Assembly (NCBI GenBank): GCA_963575745.1 | Contig: CAUYUJ010015946.1 | Span: 2,501 to 66,500 of the forward strand | Direction: 5' to 3' | DNA: 64,000 nucleotides | DNA from: Prorocentrum cordatum | Lineage: Eukaryota > Sar > Dinophyceae > Prorocentrales > Prorocentraceae | Shown here: in pieces, positions 31,576 to 41,549 of the stretch | Position numbering within the stretch: position 1 is the stretch's first letter | Layout of the letters: every line of letters starts with the position of its first letter | Made by a program: the position numbers and the translations under genes | Notes under the pieces: model-generated | The model's database searches: none | What the model was told of the DNA's origin: nothing | Seen by the model: the letters and a program-made list of their open reading frames with translations, nothing else

Positions 31576-32640
31576 CTAGCGCTTGCGCTTGCGCCGATTA
31601 GGCGCCCAGCTCTGAAGAAGCAAGTAAGGCAAGTCAGTTTTCGGACCGCTGCGGAAAGCAGAGCCCGAGTGAAATCTGAATAAACCGGAACCAGCAGGCC
31701 ACGAGCGCACCCGATGCCAAAGCTGGAGTAATTTCGGCCGGAACCATGGGGCCCCTGCGTCTTCTGGACAGAGAAGCACAATCTGAGGTGGATCGGAGCT
31801 CCGCAACGCCGAATTCAGAAACTCAAGCGTCGCTTTCAGCAGCTCTCTGGGCGGATGCGCCCAAATGATTTCACCGGACAGGGTGGCTTCGAAGGCGGAC
31901 AGCTCAGGGGAACGCCAAGAAGGGGCTTTGGCTGAAAGACCCGCCCTGTCAGCAAACAAATCCAAGGTGAAAGACACGCCCGTGCGAGAGAGGATGTCGT
32001 GGAAAACCGAATCCTTCACACAAGCTGCGCGGAAAACGTCAGAATTCCACCGGGCGGAAAACTGTACATCGCGAGAGCCGAGGTCGGCCGCCCTGTTCGC
32101 CACGCCAGAGATGTGCGCAGCAAGGGCCCAGCAAGAGGCGCGGCGCTCTGCCGCCTCCAGCTTCACGGCAAGCCTTTCAAGAGTTGGAATAGCGCCATAA
32201 CGCACATTGGTGTAGTGCACCGCGCACGTGTTGTCGGTCCGAAACAGCACGCGCCAGCCGCTAAGGTCCACCTCGTTGTCTTCCACGCACTTGACGATAA
32301 CCCACAACTCCTTAAAGTTGATGTCAAGTTTGTCGCGCGGCACGCCTTCTTTTTCAGCCAGGTCGGGCGGCCACACACCAGAAACAGATCTGCCAGAATG
32401 GCAAAGATGGTAAGACCAACCTGTCTGACCAGAAGCGTCCGTTTCCACGATGCGAATGGAACCTTCTTTTGCCAAGTCGCTCCATCGCTCGTACTCCGGC
32501 GACTTGTGTCCCCAGTTGCTGAGTTGATCAGCGAAGTTGTGCAGGACGCGCCTTGGCGGAATGGCCAAAGCGTTCAATCCCAAGTAAGGTTCTTGCGGCT
32601 GAGTTCCGTCAGATGCACTGTAGGGTTTGCCTGGGGGCAC
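31576..32640 (-). CDS. RNase H and C-terminal part of DIRS-like Pol (- strand)
   Basis: An open frame of 354 residues continuing the RT ORF after a one-base shift near 32575-32600. The first codons (MPPGKPY) are the overlapping frame of the RT end, so the nominal start is not a real initiator. RNase H residues are D68 (ETDASGQTGW), E111 (NFKELWVI), D136 (FRTDNTCAV) and D186 (NRAADLGSR). Then comes TLDLFADRAGLSAKAPSW and PWFRPKL, a post-RNase H block known from DIRS-type Pol proteins. The C-terminus is basic (APNRRKRKR). Together with RT it would make the DNA copy. The frameshift is either decay or programmed; a single copy cannot tell. Confidence 0.82.
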   Translation of the reverse strand: MPPGKPYSASDGTQPQEPYLGLNALAIPPRRVLHNFADQLSNWGHKSPEYERWSDLAKEGSIRIVETDASGQTGWSYHLCHSGRSVSGVWPPDLAEKEGVPRDKLDINFKELWVIVKCVEDNEVDLSGWRVLFRTDNTCAVHYTNVRYGAIPTLERLAVKLEAAERRASCWALAAHISGVANRAADLGSRDVQFSARWNSDVFRAACVKDSVFHDILSRTGVSFTLDLFADRAGLSAKAPSWRSPELSAFEATLSGEIIWAHPPRELLKATLEFLNSALRSSDPPQIVLLCPEDAGAPWFRPKLLQLWHRVRSWPAGSGLFRFHSGSAFRSGPKTDLPYLLLQSWAPNRRKRKR

Positions 32641-33746
32641 TTACTCCAAAGAGAATATACCCCCGCCGCATTCAGATCCGACCAGATGGGGTGCAAGCGA
32701 CGCCGCGCCTGTGGATATAACTCCCCGAGGTGGGATATCAAGCCGGCGGCAGAAGTGACGTCTTTGGCCCGAAGGTTGCGTTCGTTGTCAAGCGCGAGGA
32801 TATCAACAATGGCACGACATGTTTTGTCGCACTTTTCCTGTGACACGGTGACCACTTGGTCGATCGAATCGAAAATCCAGCCGATCCAACATTGACGCGT
32901 GCTGGGCTGCCGAATGCCAGTCGGCTTGCCGCTCACTGGAATCCCGACCTCGGCAAAGAAAGCAACAGCTGATTCCAAACGTGACCACGCCAATTCTTCT
33001 GACTCGCCCACGCCGAACAGATCGTCGACGAAATCGAGCAAGTCAACCCCCCGCGAAAGCCGGAGAAGACGAAGAAGTTCCTTCATGTTTGAATCGCTAA
33101 ACCCAGGCGCTGGTGCAAGACCAAACGGGAGAAACTCGTAACGCCCATATTGCTGCCGGGCTGGACAGTAAAAACCCAGCAAATCTGCATCGTCTGGGTG
33201 GACACGCCAGTTGAAAAAACAATCTTGAAGGTCAATGACGAACATGTAGCTGCCGCGGCGAAGACGCGACACAGCCATGTCCAGCGTGCCGTAAGCGACC
33301 CCAACCTGGGGGAGCCGCTCGTTCACGCGGCCTCGCCGCAAGTCAAGAATCAAGCGTGCTTTCCAACGGTCAACCTCTGGCGCTGCGTCGTCGACGCCTT
33401 CCCGCGGCTTAAGCAGTAGAGCGCACGGATTAACATTCAAGCGTGCGGGTATCCTCGTCCCTGGCGGGAACATGAGGACCTTACCAAGACGTTCCAGACG
33501 GCTCCACTCAACTATGGCCCAGGTATCGTGCTCTGTGAGGGATGGATGATTTGGCGTCTTTGTGGGCGCTGCTGCCGCGGCGCCCAGTGGCTGACCGTGG
33601 AGCCACTTGTTGAGGAAATCTGGAGTGGCGCCGAGCTGCTTCAGCTTGTCCAACTTCAGTGTGAGGCCTCGGATGCCTTGCCACCATGACAGGTTGTCGT
33701 TGGCTTGGCGGACTTGTGTAAGTAGTTGCGAAAATTTGTCTGTCAT
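32574..33746 (-). CDS. Reverse transcriptase of minus-strand DIRS-like element
   Basis: 390 residues from the ATG at 33746. RT motifs stand in order: KARLILDLRRGRVNERLP (finger region), FVIDLQDCFFNWRV with D172 (motif A), LPFGLAPAPGFSD (motif B) and LLDFVDDLFGVG with D241-D242 (motif C), followed by thumb-like sequence. The frame ends at 32574 where RNase H continues in the neighbouring frame. It is clearly related to the + strand RT in domain order but very different in sequence, so these are separate lineages. No protease or Gag precedes it; the roughly 900 bp upstream look untranslated. Confidence 0.9.
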   Translation of the reverse strand: MTDKFSQLLTQVRQANDNLSWWQGIRGLTLKLDKLKQLGATPDFLNKWLHGQPLGAAAAAPTKTPNHPSLTEHDTWAIVEWSRLERLGKVLMFPPGTRIPARLNVNPCALLLKPREGVDDAAPEVDRWKARLILDLRRGRVNERLPQVGVAYGTLDMAVSRLRRGSYMFVIDLQDCFFNWRVHPDDADLLGFYCPARQQYGRYEFLPFGLAPAPGFSDSNMKELLRLLRLSRGVDLLDFVDDLFGVGESEELAWSRLESAVAFFAEVGIPVSGKPTGIRQPSTRQCWIGWIFDSIDQVVTVSQEKCDKTCRAIVDILALDNERNLRAKDVTSAAGLISHLGELYPQARRRLHPIWSDLNAAGVYSLWSKCPQANPTVHLTELSRKNLTWD

Positions 33747-34664
33747 TCAGCGTGGCGTGACCGAGCCAGCTGCACATTCGAGCCCAAATGACTACGCACG
33801 ATGGCGATGCCTGCAAAGCGATAGCGGCAGGGTTGCACCGCCCTGGTAGCACAGAATCTGTGAACCTATTGAGCAAGTATACGATGAAGAACGATCCCTT
33901 CAACTCGCCATCAAGACAAGCACTCGCTCTGTCGACAACACCCTGGCAGGGAAGGGGGACGTGGCGCGGCGCTGAAGGCGAGTGCTGTTTAGGGAAAAAC
34001 AGAAGGCCCCTCCCGCCTCCTATCCCCGTCTGCGACCTGAGTGCACCACCCAGGCCGGCACGCGGCGTCATAGGGGCACGGGCGTACAGACAGGGAAGAG
34101 CCCACACAGTCGACACCACTGCCGATGGCCTTGCTAGACCCGCGTAGCCATGCTTCGAGCAGTTTTGCCTGAATGCACCGTCCAAGCTCGCAAGCGGCGT
34201 CGTGGGATGCAACCGTGCCGACTGTTCAACATAGCTTGCGGCGCAGGAACCGGACCTCCGCGGAACGACTCTTCAGCAATGGCGGCCAATCCCTCTGGCT
34301 GAACATTATTGTGTGAAAACGCTTGACAGGAATCTCTGCGCGCTGGCGTCGCACGACACGTGACCGGCGCTGGAGGCGAGTTGCTGTTTATGTAAAGAGC
34401 AGAAGAACCTTCCTTCGCCGTCGGGTCACCCAAGGGAGATGGAAGGGCACTGAATGATGGATGGTAGAGCGCCCGTTTTGGGCGATGCTTTTCCCTGGAC
34501 GGTTCGCGGGAAGGCTTACGCACGTTCCCCGCTACTTGCAGCCCACGGGGGCGGCTTGCAGCTCAGCAGAACAGCTGATTAGAGCCAGCCTCGAGAAATC
34601 ATCCGACCTGGACGGCCGGCTCGCGAAATTCGAATCGAGAAAATCTCGCCGGAATCTGCATCAA
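33747..34664 (-). other. Untranslated 5' region of minus-strand element
   Basis: No protein-like frame. Two similar blocks lie about 400 bp apart (GTGGCGCGGCGCTGAAGGCGAG near 33961 in part, and GACCGGCGCTGGAGGCGAG near 34362, each followed by TTGCTGTTTA-type sequence). This suggests an old internal duplication. Confidence 0.5.
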
Positions 34665-34910
34665 TTTTTAGCCTCCTGGGCCAGATTTCCACGAGCCGCA
34701 CCAGAATTTAATTCTGAGTACGCTAGTGAAAAGGCGTCAGCATGGACTTTAGACCACGTGCGCTGTTGGACGCAGGGTATCGGGGTCGGTCGGGAGCGGG
34801 CAAACGCACCCGCCCCCGTTGTGTGCAGGTGGGGGGTTAGCCAATGCCCCCCCATCAAGGACTAGCTTCTGCCGCCTGCACACATCCGACCCCGAAAACC
34901 CCAAAGTGGG
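34665..34910 (-). promoter_or_regulatory. Structured 5' leader of minus-strand element
   Basis: On the minus strand it reads GGGGTCGGATGTGTGCAGGC, then the G6/C6 inner stem and CCACCTGCACACA, and further on CAGAATTAAATTCTG. The first about 85 bases are essentially identical to 23090-23175 and the rest is clearly related. Conservation of hairpin and palindrome between two elements with divergent coding regions suggests selection or recombination at this segment. Confidence 0.78.
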
Positions 34911-34979
34911 CGGAGCACAACATTCGCAACGCCCAAATGGCACAAACAGCCAGCCATCTTCCACGCACTGACAAATTCA

Positions 34980-35300
34980 GCGCTGAAATCTAGGCGCGTG
35001 CGCCGGAATGTGCGGATTCGCGTTCCATGTGCAATTCCTGTTGGCGCACCCCAGAAAGCCCAGATTAGAGCTGCAAATGGAATTATGGGCGCCACTCTGC
35101 GGATCCATGCACAGACTGCGCATCCGAGGACGGTAGCACCAGAATGCGCGACCTGCGCGTCGGAATGCGAATTTGGGCCCGCCAGGGGCCAGAGCCCGCG
35201 CAGTTGCGCTTTGAATGCAAGTCTGGGCCGGTCGCACTTTCCGAACGTGGCGTTCTGGGCGTGCTGACGCCAGAAAAATGGCAGACAGCCGACAGGCTGT
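34980..35300 (-). repeat. 49-bp-type degenerate repeats upstream of the minus-strand element
   Basis: On the minus strand, units such as CCCAAATTCGCATTCCGACG, GCGCATTCTGG and GGAATTGCACATGGAACGCG repeat the motif of the array at 21850-22990 in the same position relative to the hairpin leader. Confidence 0.7.
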
Positions 35301-35869
35301 TGCGTGGGAGCGTGCTGGCGCACCGCCAACGCCACGGAGCCGCCCAGGAGGCACACAGGCGCGACTCCTGCTAGAGAGCTACGGGCGCCGCTCCAGTCTG
35401 GGAGCACAGAGGAGCAGCTCCTTTCAGGGGCTTGGCCTGTCAGGGAGCACAGGAAGAAACTCAGGGTGCAACATTGAGCCGAGGGGAGCGAAAGAAGGGA
35501 GAGGGCAAGGTTGGGGAGCCTCCTTCTCCATCCTCCGCCCGCCAGCTGCGCGAACGTTAGCCAGCGTCCCCGCTGCTCCTGCCTGATCCTGGGGCGCGGT
35601 GGGCGCTCGCAGGCGGCGTGCGGCAGCCAGGCTTGCGGGCGGCAACCAACGTCATCCATGCTCCCCCACCTCCGACCAGGGAGCAGGCGAGGGCGAGGAG
35701 AAGTTTGGGAGTTTTTGATTCCCGCGCCCAACTGGACCGAAAGTTTGTGTGAACCGCGGCGATGCGCACGCTCCGTTCGCTCAAACCGAGCGGGCGGCAC
35801 CTGGGCGTTTCAACTCAAGATGGGAATCCTGCGCAACGTGCTGCCCGCAATGTGACCGAACCGGGCGAC
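35301..35869. other. Intergenic between the minus-strand DIRS-like element and the LINE
   Basis: GC-rich sequence with CAGGGGCTTGGCCTGTCAGG and GGGAGCACAGG duplications near 35400-35455. No gene was recognised. Confidence 0.5.
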
Positions 35870-36350
35870 AGGGCCAATTTTTAATGCTCCGCGCCGTTCA
35901 GGATAGAATGGGCTGCACCTGAGCGTCACAGGGTTGCCACCGTGGACGGCGCACGCTGGTGCACCTGAAAAGGACTTTGGTTGTCTGCGCGACCCCGAAC
36001 AAGGCGCGAGCCAGCGCAACAGCTGATGGGGTCGCCCACGGAAACAAGCATCCGCGCCTCGAGTAGCGAAACCAGATGAGCATTTTCGCTACCCGCCGGC
36101 TCCGCACCATCCCGAAGGGAATGGGCGGCACCTGAGCGTCACAGGGTTGCTGATGGCTACGAGACGGGCAGGCGCGAAACCTGAAACGGAATTTGGCAAG
36201 GCGCGAGACGGCACAACCGCGATGGGGATGGCCGCCTGTCGACAAGCACCCGCGCGTAGGGAATCCAGAAGAGGATTTCCGCTACCCGTCCGCTCCGCGC
36301 CATCCCGAAAGGAATGAGCGGCACCTGAGCGTCACAGGGTTGCTAATCGC
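35870..36350 (+). repeat. Tandem 5' monomers of the LINE, about 200 bp each
   Basis: GCACCTGAGCGTCACAGGGT recurs near 35917, 36129 and 36323. Each is preceded by a CCGAANGGAATG-type block and followed by GGCGCGA...GGCGCGAG and a TTCGCTACCCG element. Tandem promoter-bearing monomers upstream of ORF1 are known in some non-LTR retrotransposons, so a promoter role is plausible but inferred. Confidence 0.7.
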
Positions 36351-36437
36351 CCGGCGGCGCGCTGGCGCGAATCCTGAGGAAGAAGCTGGCGTCGCCGCGA
36401 AGAAGGTGCGGCTGTCGTCGGTTTGGTCGTACGCGGA

Positions 36438-37134
36438 ATGACATCCGCGAGTTTTTTTCAGGAGAAGCCGCCGTCGCAGCAGCTCAAAACTTTCGTTTTC
36501 AAGATCACCAAGGTCGAGCAGGCGATCACCAATCAGCAGAACACCCGCGAGGCGAAGCAGGCGCAGCTGGTGGCCCTGCAGGCGGAGCTCGCCTCGCAGG
36601 ATGCCGCGCTCGCGGAGCCCTGCAAGCAGCTGCTCGAGCTCGAGAGCCGGCGGGCCCAGCTCTATGGCGTTCTGCCGCAGCCGCCCACGGGGCCACCTGG
36701 CGCCGACGCTGGCAACGACCAGAGCAGCTGGACGCTGCCCAAGTTGGAGCATGTGCTTTCGGCTGCTGGCGCTGCTCCTGACCTGCAGCAGGAGGTGGCT
36801 GCAGTGGTGGGCAAGATTCGCCAGCACCGCCAGACCAAGGAGCAGCAAGCCCAGGCCCAGCGAGAGGCCAACGAGAAGCAGGCAGCTGAAGCAGCTGCCC
36901 AGGCAGCCAGAGAGCAGCAGGATGCCGCCATGGCAGGCGACACCGACGAGGTCCAGGAGGAGGAGTCGGTCGACCAGGCCACTGCAGAAAGGCTTCGCGA
37001 ATTACCTGCGCGACTCTGGTGCTGAGTTCCCTAATGCTGCTAAAGCCTCCGAGGATGAGCACCGAGCAGCTGTCAGGCGCCTCCGCCTATCCAAGCCCAA
37101 GTGGAAGGTGGTCAAGAAGCCGCGCGCAGCCTGA
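36438..37134 (+). pseudogene. LINE ORF1, coiled-coil protein, one frameshift
   Basis: Starts at the ATG at 36438 (MTSASFFQEKPPSQQ). It contains long heptad-like Glu/Gln/Ala/Lys helices (TREAKQAQLVALQAEL, and residues about 135-185 rich in Q, A, E, R), a typical ORF1 trimerising coiled coil. The frame ends at 37025, but the neighbouring frame continues the protein from about 36995 with a basic tail (AAVRRLRLSKPKWKVVKKPR) to TGA-type stop at 37134, so a one-base indel is inferred near 36990. Such proteins package the element RNA. No RRM or zinc knuckle was seen. Confidence 0.7.
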
Positions 37135-37168
37135 GTTCTGCCTGTCGCCGATCACGACGAGAACCAAG

Positions 37169-38170
37169 TTGCAGATTACCACAGTTAATGCCACCTCTTT
37201 TGGCACATTGTCCAATTACTTCGTCGACTGCAGCAGTGGCGCGGTCATCGCGCAGGAGCACCACGCGCGCTCTGACGAGCTCCCTGAGGCGCAGGGTGAC
37301 GCCCAAGACGCTGGCTGGCGTGGGGCCCGGTGCCCCGCGTTGCCCACCGCGGCAGGGGGCGCTGAGGGAGGCGTCGCGGTACTGGCCAAGACCGACATCG
37401 CCGTCACCCAGGCGCCGCTGTTACACGACGGCATCATTGTGCCAGACAGGGCCGTGGCGGCCCATGTCCACGCTGCCCTTCCTGGCGGCTTCGTGGCGGC
37501 GGCTCTCTACCTCCACGCGGGCGGGGGCAGGTCGCCCTGCAACCTGGCGCTGATGTGGCAGGTCGTGAAGTATGTGAAGCGCGTGGTCGCAGGCCCTGGG
37601 CTGGCGTGGGTCGCCGGTGGCGACTTCAACATGTCGCCGCAGGAGCTGCTGGAGCATGACTGGCCCCCCCTGGCTAGCGCCAGGTGCGCTGCCCCGCTGG
37701 GGCCGACCTGCGTGCAGGCCGTGCCTGCCACGACGCTGGATTATTTCCTGGGGCCCATGCTGCATGGCGTCGCGTTCGAGGTTGGCGTCTCCGTCACTGG
37801 CACCACCCGGCCGCATCGGCCCGTCACGCTGGCCACTGCCAAGCGCGCAGAGCCGCCGATCGCCCGCGAGCTCGACGAACCGAGGCCCTTTCCTCTGGAG
37901 CTGCCTGTGGGGTGCGCGCGCTACCCCTGGCACGGCTGGGAGCAGGTGTGCGGCTCCATCGATCAGGCGCGGTTCCTTCCCCAGCTCGCGACAGCATGGG
38001 GTTTGGTCTTCCAAGGCGTCGAGGAGGAGCTTACAGGAAGACGCGACATCGTACGCTCTCGCAAGCAGCGCTACGTGGGCAGTGAAAGGCCCAGTCCAGC
38101 AGCGCACGCGCCAACTCCAGTGGCGCCCTCCTGCGCGACGAGCACGCTACGGGCCCGGCGTGAGCACGTA
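37169..38170 (+). pseudogene. LINE ORF2 endonuclease domain (APE type)
   Basis: The open frame covers 37019-38413; recognisable protein begins near 37169 (LQITTVNATSFGT). Exonuclease-endonuclease-phosphatase motifs appear in order: Asn in TTVNATS, Glu in IAQEHHA, GGVAVLAK, LYLHAGGG, the WVAGGDFNMSP signature, TTLDYFLGP and the final His in RPHRPVTL. This domain nicks target DNA for target-primed reverse transcription. The family likeness fades after about 38170, where frames switch. It lies directly after ORF1. Confidence 0.8.
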
Positions 38171-39918
38171 GACTGTTGCGGCCAGGCGGGCCCAGCACAG
38201 CGTGCAAGTGCGCGGCTACGCGAGCAAGACAGTCGCTCAGCTTACAATCTCCCAGGCCGATCAGAAAGACGAGCAACCAGGTGGCCAGATGGACCCCATC
38301 ATCACGCGTGCCGTCTGTCCCTTCCACTGGCAAGCAGACAGCGCAGGGGGGCAGGAGCGGTCAGGTGGACCCTGCAGTTACCCTCTCAGAGGTCAGGCCA
38401 GATTTGGTTTTGACTTTGGAGGCTGACTTTCTCGATTTAACGCCGGGTGGAGAGCATGGCACGGACGTGATCGACGGCAGCGCAACAACGCGCGCCCCGT
38501 ACGCCCAGGGGAAAGGGCTTGCTGCTTGTGAGGCCCGCAGCGGTGGGGTGGCCGATGCCCTCACACATGTTGTTGCTCCTGGCGGCCTGGCGACGCGCTG
38601 CGACGCTCGCCCCGTCGCCCTCCCTGCAAGCCCGAGCGAGGGGGCCCCGTGAGGTGCTGCGTCGCTCGCCCCGACGCCCTCCCCGTGAGCCCGCGCGAAG
38701 CCCACCGCGGTGGGGTGGCCGATGCCCTCGCACATGGCGTTGCTCCTTGCGGCCTTGTGAGGTGCTGCGACGCTCGCCCCGTCGCCCCCCCTGCAAGCCC
38801 GAGCGAGGCCCACAGCGGTGGGGTGGCCGATGCCCTCGCACACGGCGTTGCTGAAGGCGGCGTGGAGCGGTGCTGCGACGCTCGCTGCGTCGCCCTCTCC
38901 GTAAGACCGACGCTGCACAACGTGGGCGGCGAGATGGGCTCCTTCGGCGAACTGGATGCGACGCCGCTGGGCGCCGAAGAAGGTCAGGATGGTCTGGAGG
39001 CTGGCGGCCCGCAAGGGCCTGGTCAGGACCCCTCCCCGCTGGTCGCACTACCCACGGGGAGGTCGTTCGTCGCCAAGATGGACGCTGGTGAAGATAGCCA
39101 GTCTCCAGATTCCAGTCTCGCTCACGATGGACATGGAGGTGGTGCTGTACAGGCGGAGCCTGGCGGCCTGCTAGGCTTGGTCAGGATCCCTCCCCGCTGG
39201 ACGCTCGACCCACGGGGGGTCTTCGTACGCCACGATGGACGCCGGTGAAGATAGCCAGGCTCCGCCCCAGGACCGCGGTGAGGACCCCGACTAGGTAGTG
39301 GCGCAGCGACGGTACACCCAGCACTGGATCGGCGACCCGCTCAACGACCAGCAGACCGAGCAGGACTTTCTTGACGACTGGATGGAGTGGTGCGTGCCGT
39401 ACACAGCGGCGCAGCTGCGGGACCCAGTCTGCGATGCCCTGTGGGACGGTGGCGGCTGAGACGAGGCCCTGCACGAGATGCGCGACGGTGGCATCGGGCG
39501 CGTGAGATGTGCGAGTCGGCCTATCGGGCTGGCAGCCGCAGTCGCTGCCGCTACCGAGCTCACCTCCAGAAGCTGCGCCAACGCTCTGAGGGGGACTGGG
39601 CCGAGGCGGTGGACATACACTTACGAGCCTTGAGCCTTCGAGCAGCAGCGGAGGTGGCTCGACCAGCGCTCAGGCGATCGAGCAGGCCGTGCACCTCAGC
39701 CGTGGCCTCCAGGAGCTGCCAGAGGCATGGTCTTCCACGGGCTGCAACACTACACGCGGCTCCATAGCCTGGCCGCCGAGCTGTGCGCCTTTGAGGCGTT
39801 CTGTGGGCGCATAAGCAAGCAGCAGCACATCCTGAGACAGTTGGATGGCGGTGCGATCTTCCACGCCGGCCCTGAGACGTTGGCCAGCCGCTCGGTGGAG
39901 GTCCGACTGCAGGGGACC
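38171..39918 (+). pseudogene. LINE ORF2 connector, frameshifted, with internal tandem repeats
   Basis: Protein-like pieces occur in three frames (for example SVQVRGYASKTVAQL near 38200, EQDFLDDWMEWCVPYTAAQL near 39350 and LAAELCAFEAFCGRISKQQ near 39775). A repeat of about 107 bp with GGTGGGGTGGCCGATGCCCT lies at about 38530-38900. A duplicated block of about 160 bp with CCTCCCCGCTGG and GATGGACGC lies at about 39020-39265. The region bridges endonuclease and RT in LINE ORF2. No single frame survives. Confidence 0.6.
38530..38900. repeat. 107-bp tandem repeat inside the LINE
   Basis: GTGAGGTGCTGCGNCGCTCG recurs at about 38649 and 38757, with related forms near 38590 and 38863. GGTGGGGTGGCCGATGCCCT recurs near 38532, 38709 and 38816. 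Confidence 0.85.
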
Positions 39919-40079
39919 CGTTTCTTTATTGCTTGGGGCATGACGGGCGTCATGGCCCCCGCTCCCCCCCCCTATGACGCAACGCTCCCTCCCCCAGTGC
40001 GTTCCGGGCACGGCCGCCGCGCGCATTGGGATCCGCGTAGGTGTCCGCGTAGGAATCCGCATAGTTGTCTGGTCCGCAG

Positions 40080-40196
<117 letters not shown>

Positions 40197-40384
40197 GTCC
40201 GTCGTCGTCGCTCGTGGTTCGTCGCTCGTCGCTCATCGTCGTCGTGCGCGCGGACGCGGTTGGAGCCTGTTTTTTAGTCCGGGCCGATGACGAGAATCAT
40301 CTGGGGGGGGAGGGGGTCGATGACGTCACGTTTCGCGCCGGCGGCGTCCGGGAATGCTTAGGAATGACGGAGGACGGGTAGCAC

Positions 40385-40690
40385 GAACATGTAGGTGGCG
40401 ATATGCACCACAACGCCTGTGTACATCACAGTGCCCGCGTGCACCGCAGCGCCTGTGTACACCACGCCGCCGATGTCCACCACAGCAGCCGCGTGCAACG
40501 CAGCGTCAGGTTGTGCCACCGTGCCCGCGGGCACAGCAGCTCGTGCGTACACCACAGCGCCTCCGTACCCCACATCAGCCGAGCGCAACACAGCACCAGT
40601 GTACACCACAATGCCTGCATGCATTGCAGTGCCTGTATACGCCACGGCGCCTGTGTGCACCACATCAGCCGTGTGCAACACAGCACCATT
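40385..40690 (+). repeat. Degenerate GTGTACACCACAGCGCC array, left copy
   Basis: Units of about 20-24 bases alternate GTGTACACCAC, GTGCACCGCAG and GTGTGCAACACAG variants with AGCGCC spacers. It is the inverted counterpart of 41120-41425. Confidence 0.85.
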
Positions 40691-41119
40691 GTTGCGTATA
40701 GAATTTCAAAGGGGATCCTTGTGACAAAATGGAGCGCGTGTGGATTCCAGAGAAAACAATGGAAAACAAATCCTCATGGACAAAGGAACGCCGCTGGAAT
40801 CTACGAGTCCCCCCGAGTCCGCCCGCATCACCCTAATTCCCGCTTGCGTCCAGGAGGCTCCAGCTAAACTGGCCGTCCGAGAACCAAGTGGACCGATTCA
40901 ATCGACCATTCTGCGGTGCACGCTGAGATGCGCACGTGCGTTGCAACGCCAAGCCGCACGACAGGGGGTAAGAAGGAGGAAAGGGAGGAGGAGGAGGAGG
41001 AGGAGGAGGAGGAGGAGGAGGAGGAGGAGGTGGAGGAGGAGGGAGGAGGGAAAAACGTCGCATTCGGTTTTCACAACTTCCCTGGCGTGACGTTTAGTTG
41101 TCCGCAGCAGATCCTGACG

Positions 41120-41425
41120 TACATGCTCCTTCTACCTGTCTTGTGCACGCAGGCGCTGTGGTGCACACCGGCGCTGCTTTGCACGCGGATGCTGTGGGGT
41201 AGACAGGCGCTGTGGCGTGCACGGGCTCTGCGGTGCACGCGAGCACTGTGGTGTACACAGGCGTTGTGTTGCACATGGCTGCTGCGGTGTATGTACACCG
41301 GCGCTGTAGTGCTCCCAAGTATTGTGGTATACGCGGGCGGTGCGTTGCACACGGCTGTTGCGGTGTACGCAGGCGCTGTGGTGTACACAGGCGCGATGGG
41401 CAGATCGCCACTTACATGCTGCTCG
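41120..41425 (-). repeat. Degenerate GTGTACACCACAGCGCC array, right inverted copy
   Basis: The reverse complement reads ATGTAAGTGGCGATCTGCCC, then GCGCCTGTGTACACCACAGC, matching ATGTAGGTGGCGATATGCAC and the units of the left array. The two arrays could pair as a stem of about 300 bp with a 430-bp loop. Confidence 0.85.
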
Positions 41426-41549
41426 CGTCGTCGGCGTCGCTCGTCGCTCGTCGCTCGTCGCGTCGTGCGCGCGGGCGCGGCTGTGGTGCCGGAGCCACTC
41501 GGCGGGGGGGGGGCGTCACGTCATGCCCCCCCCCGCCCCCCCCCCCCCC

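Larger units (their letters stand above)
30001..35300 (-). mobile_element. Second DIRS-like retroelement (- strand)
   Basis: Read on the minus strand it has 49-bp-type repeats (about 35290-34980), the shared hairpin leader (34910-34665), RT (33746-32574), RNase H (32640-31576) and a Gag-like ORF with Cys/His motifs (31386-30001). RT and RNase H match DIRS-type proteins, including a downstream LDLFAD...PSW motif. No tyrosine recombinase was found. The coding order differs from the + strand element. It is damaged by a frameshift between RT and RNase H and a 109-bp tandem duplication in the last ORF. The right limit at the gap and the 5' limit are uncertain. Confidence 0.75.
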
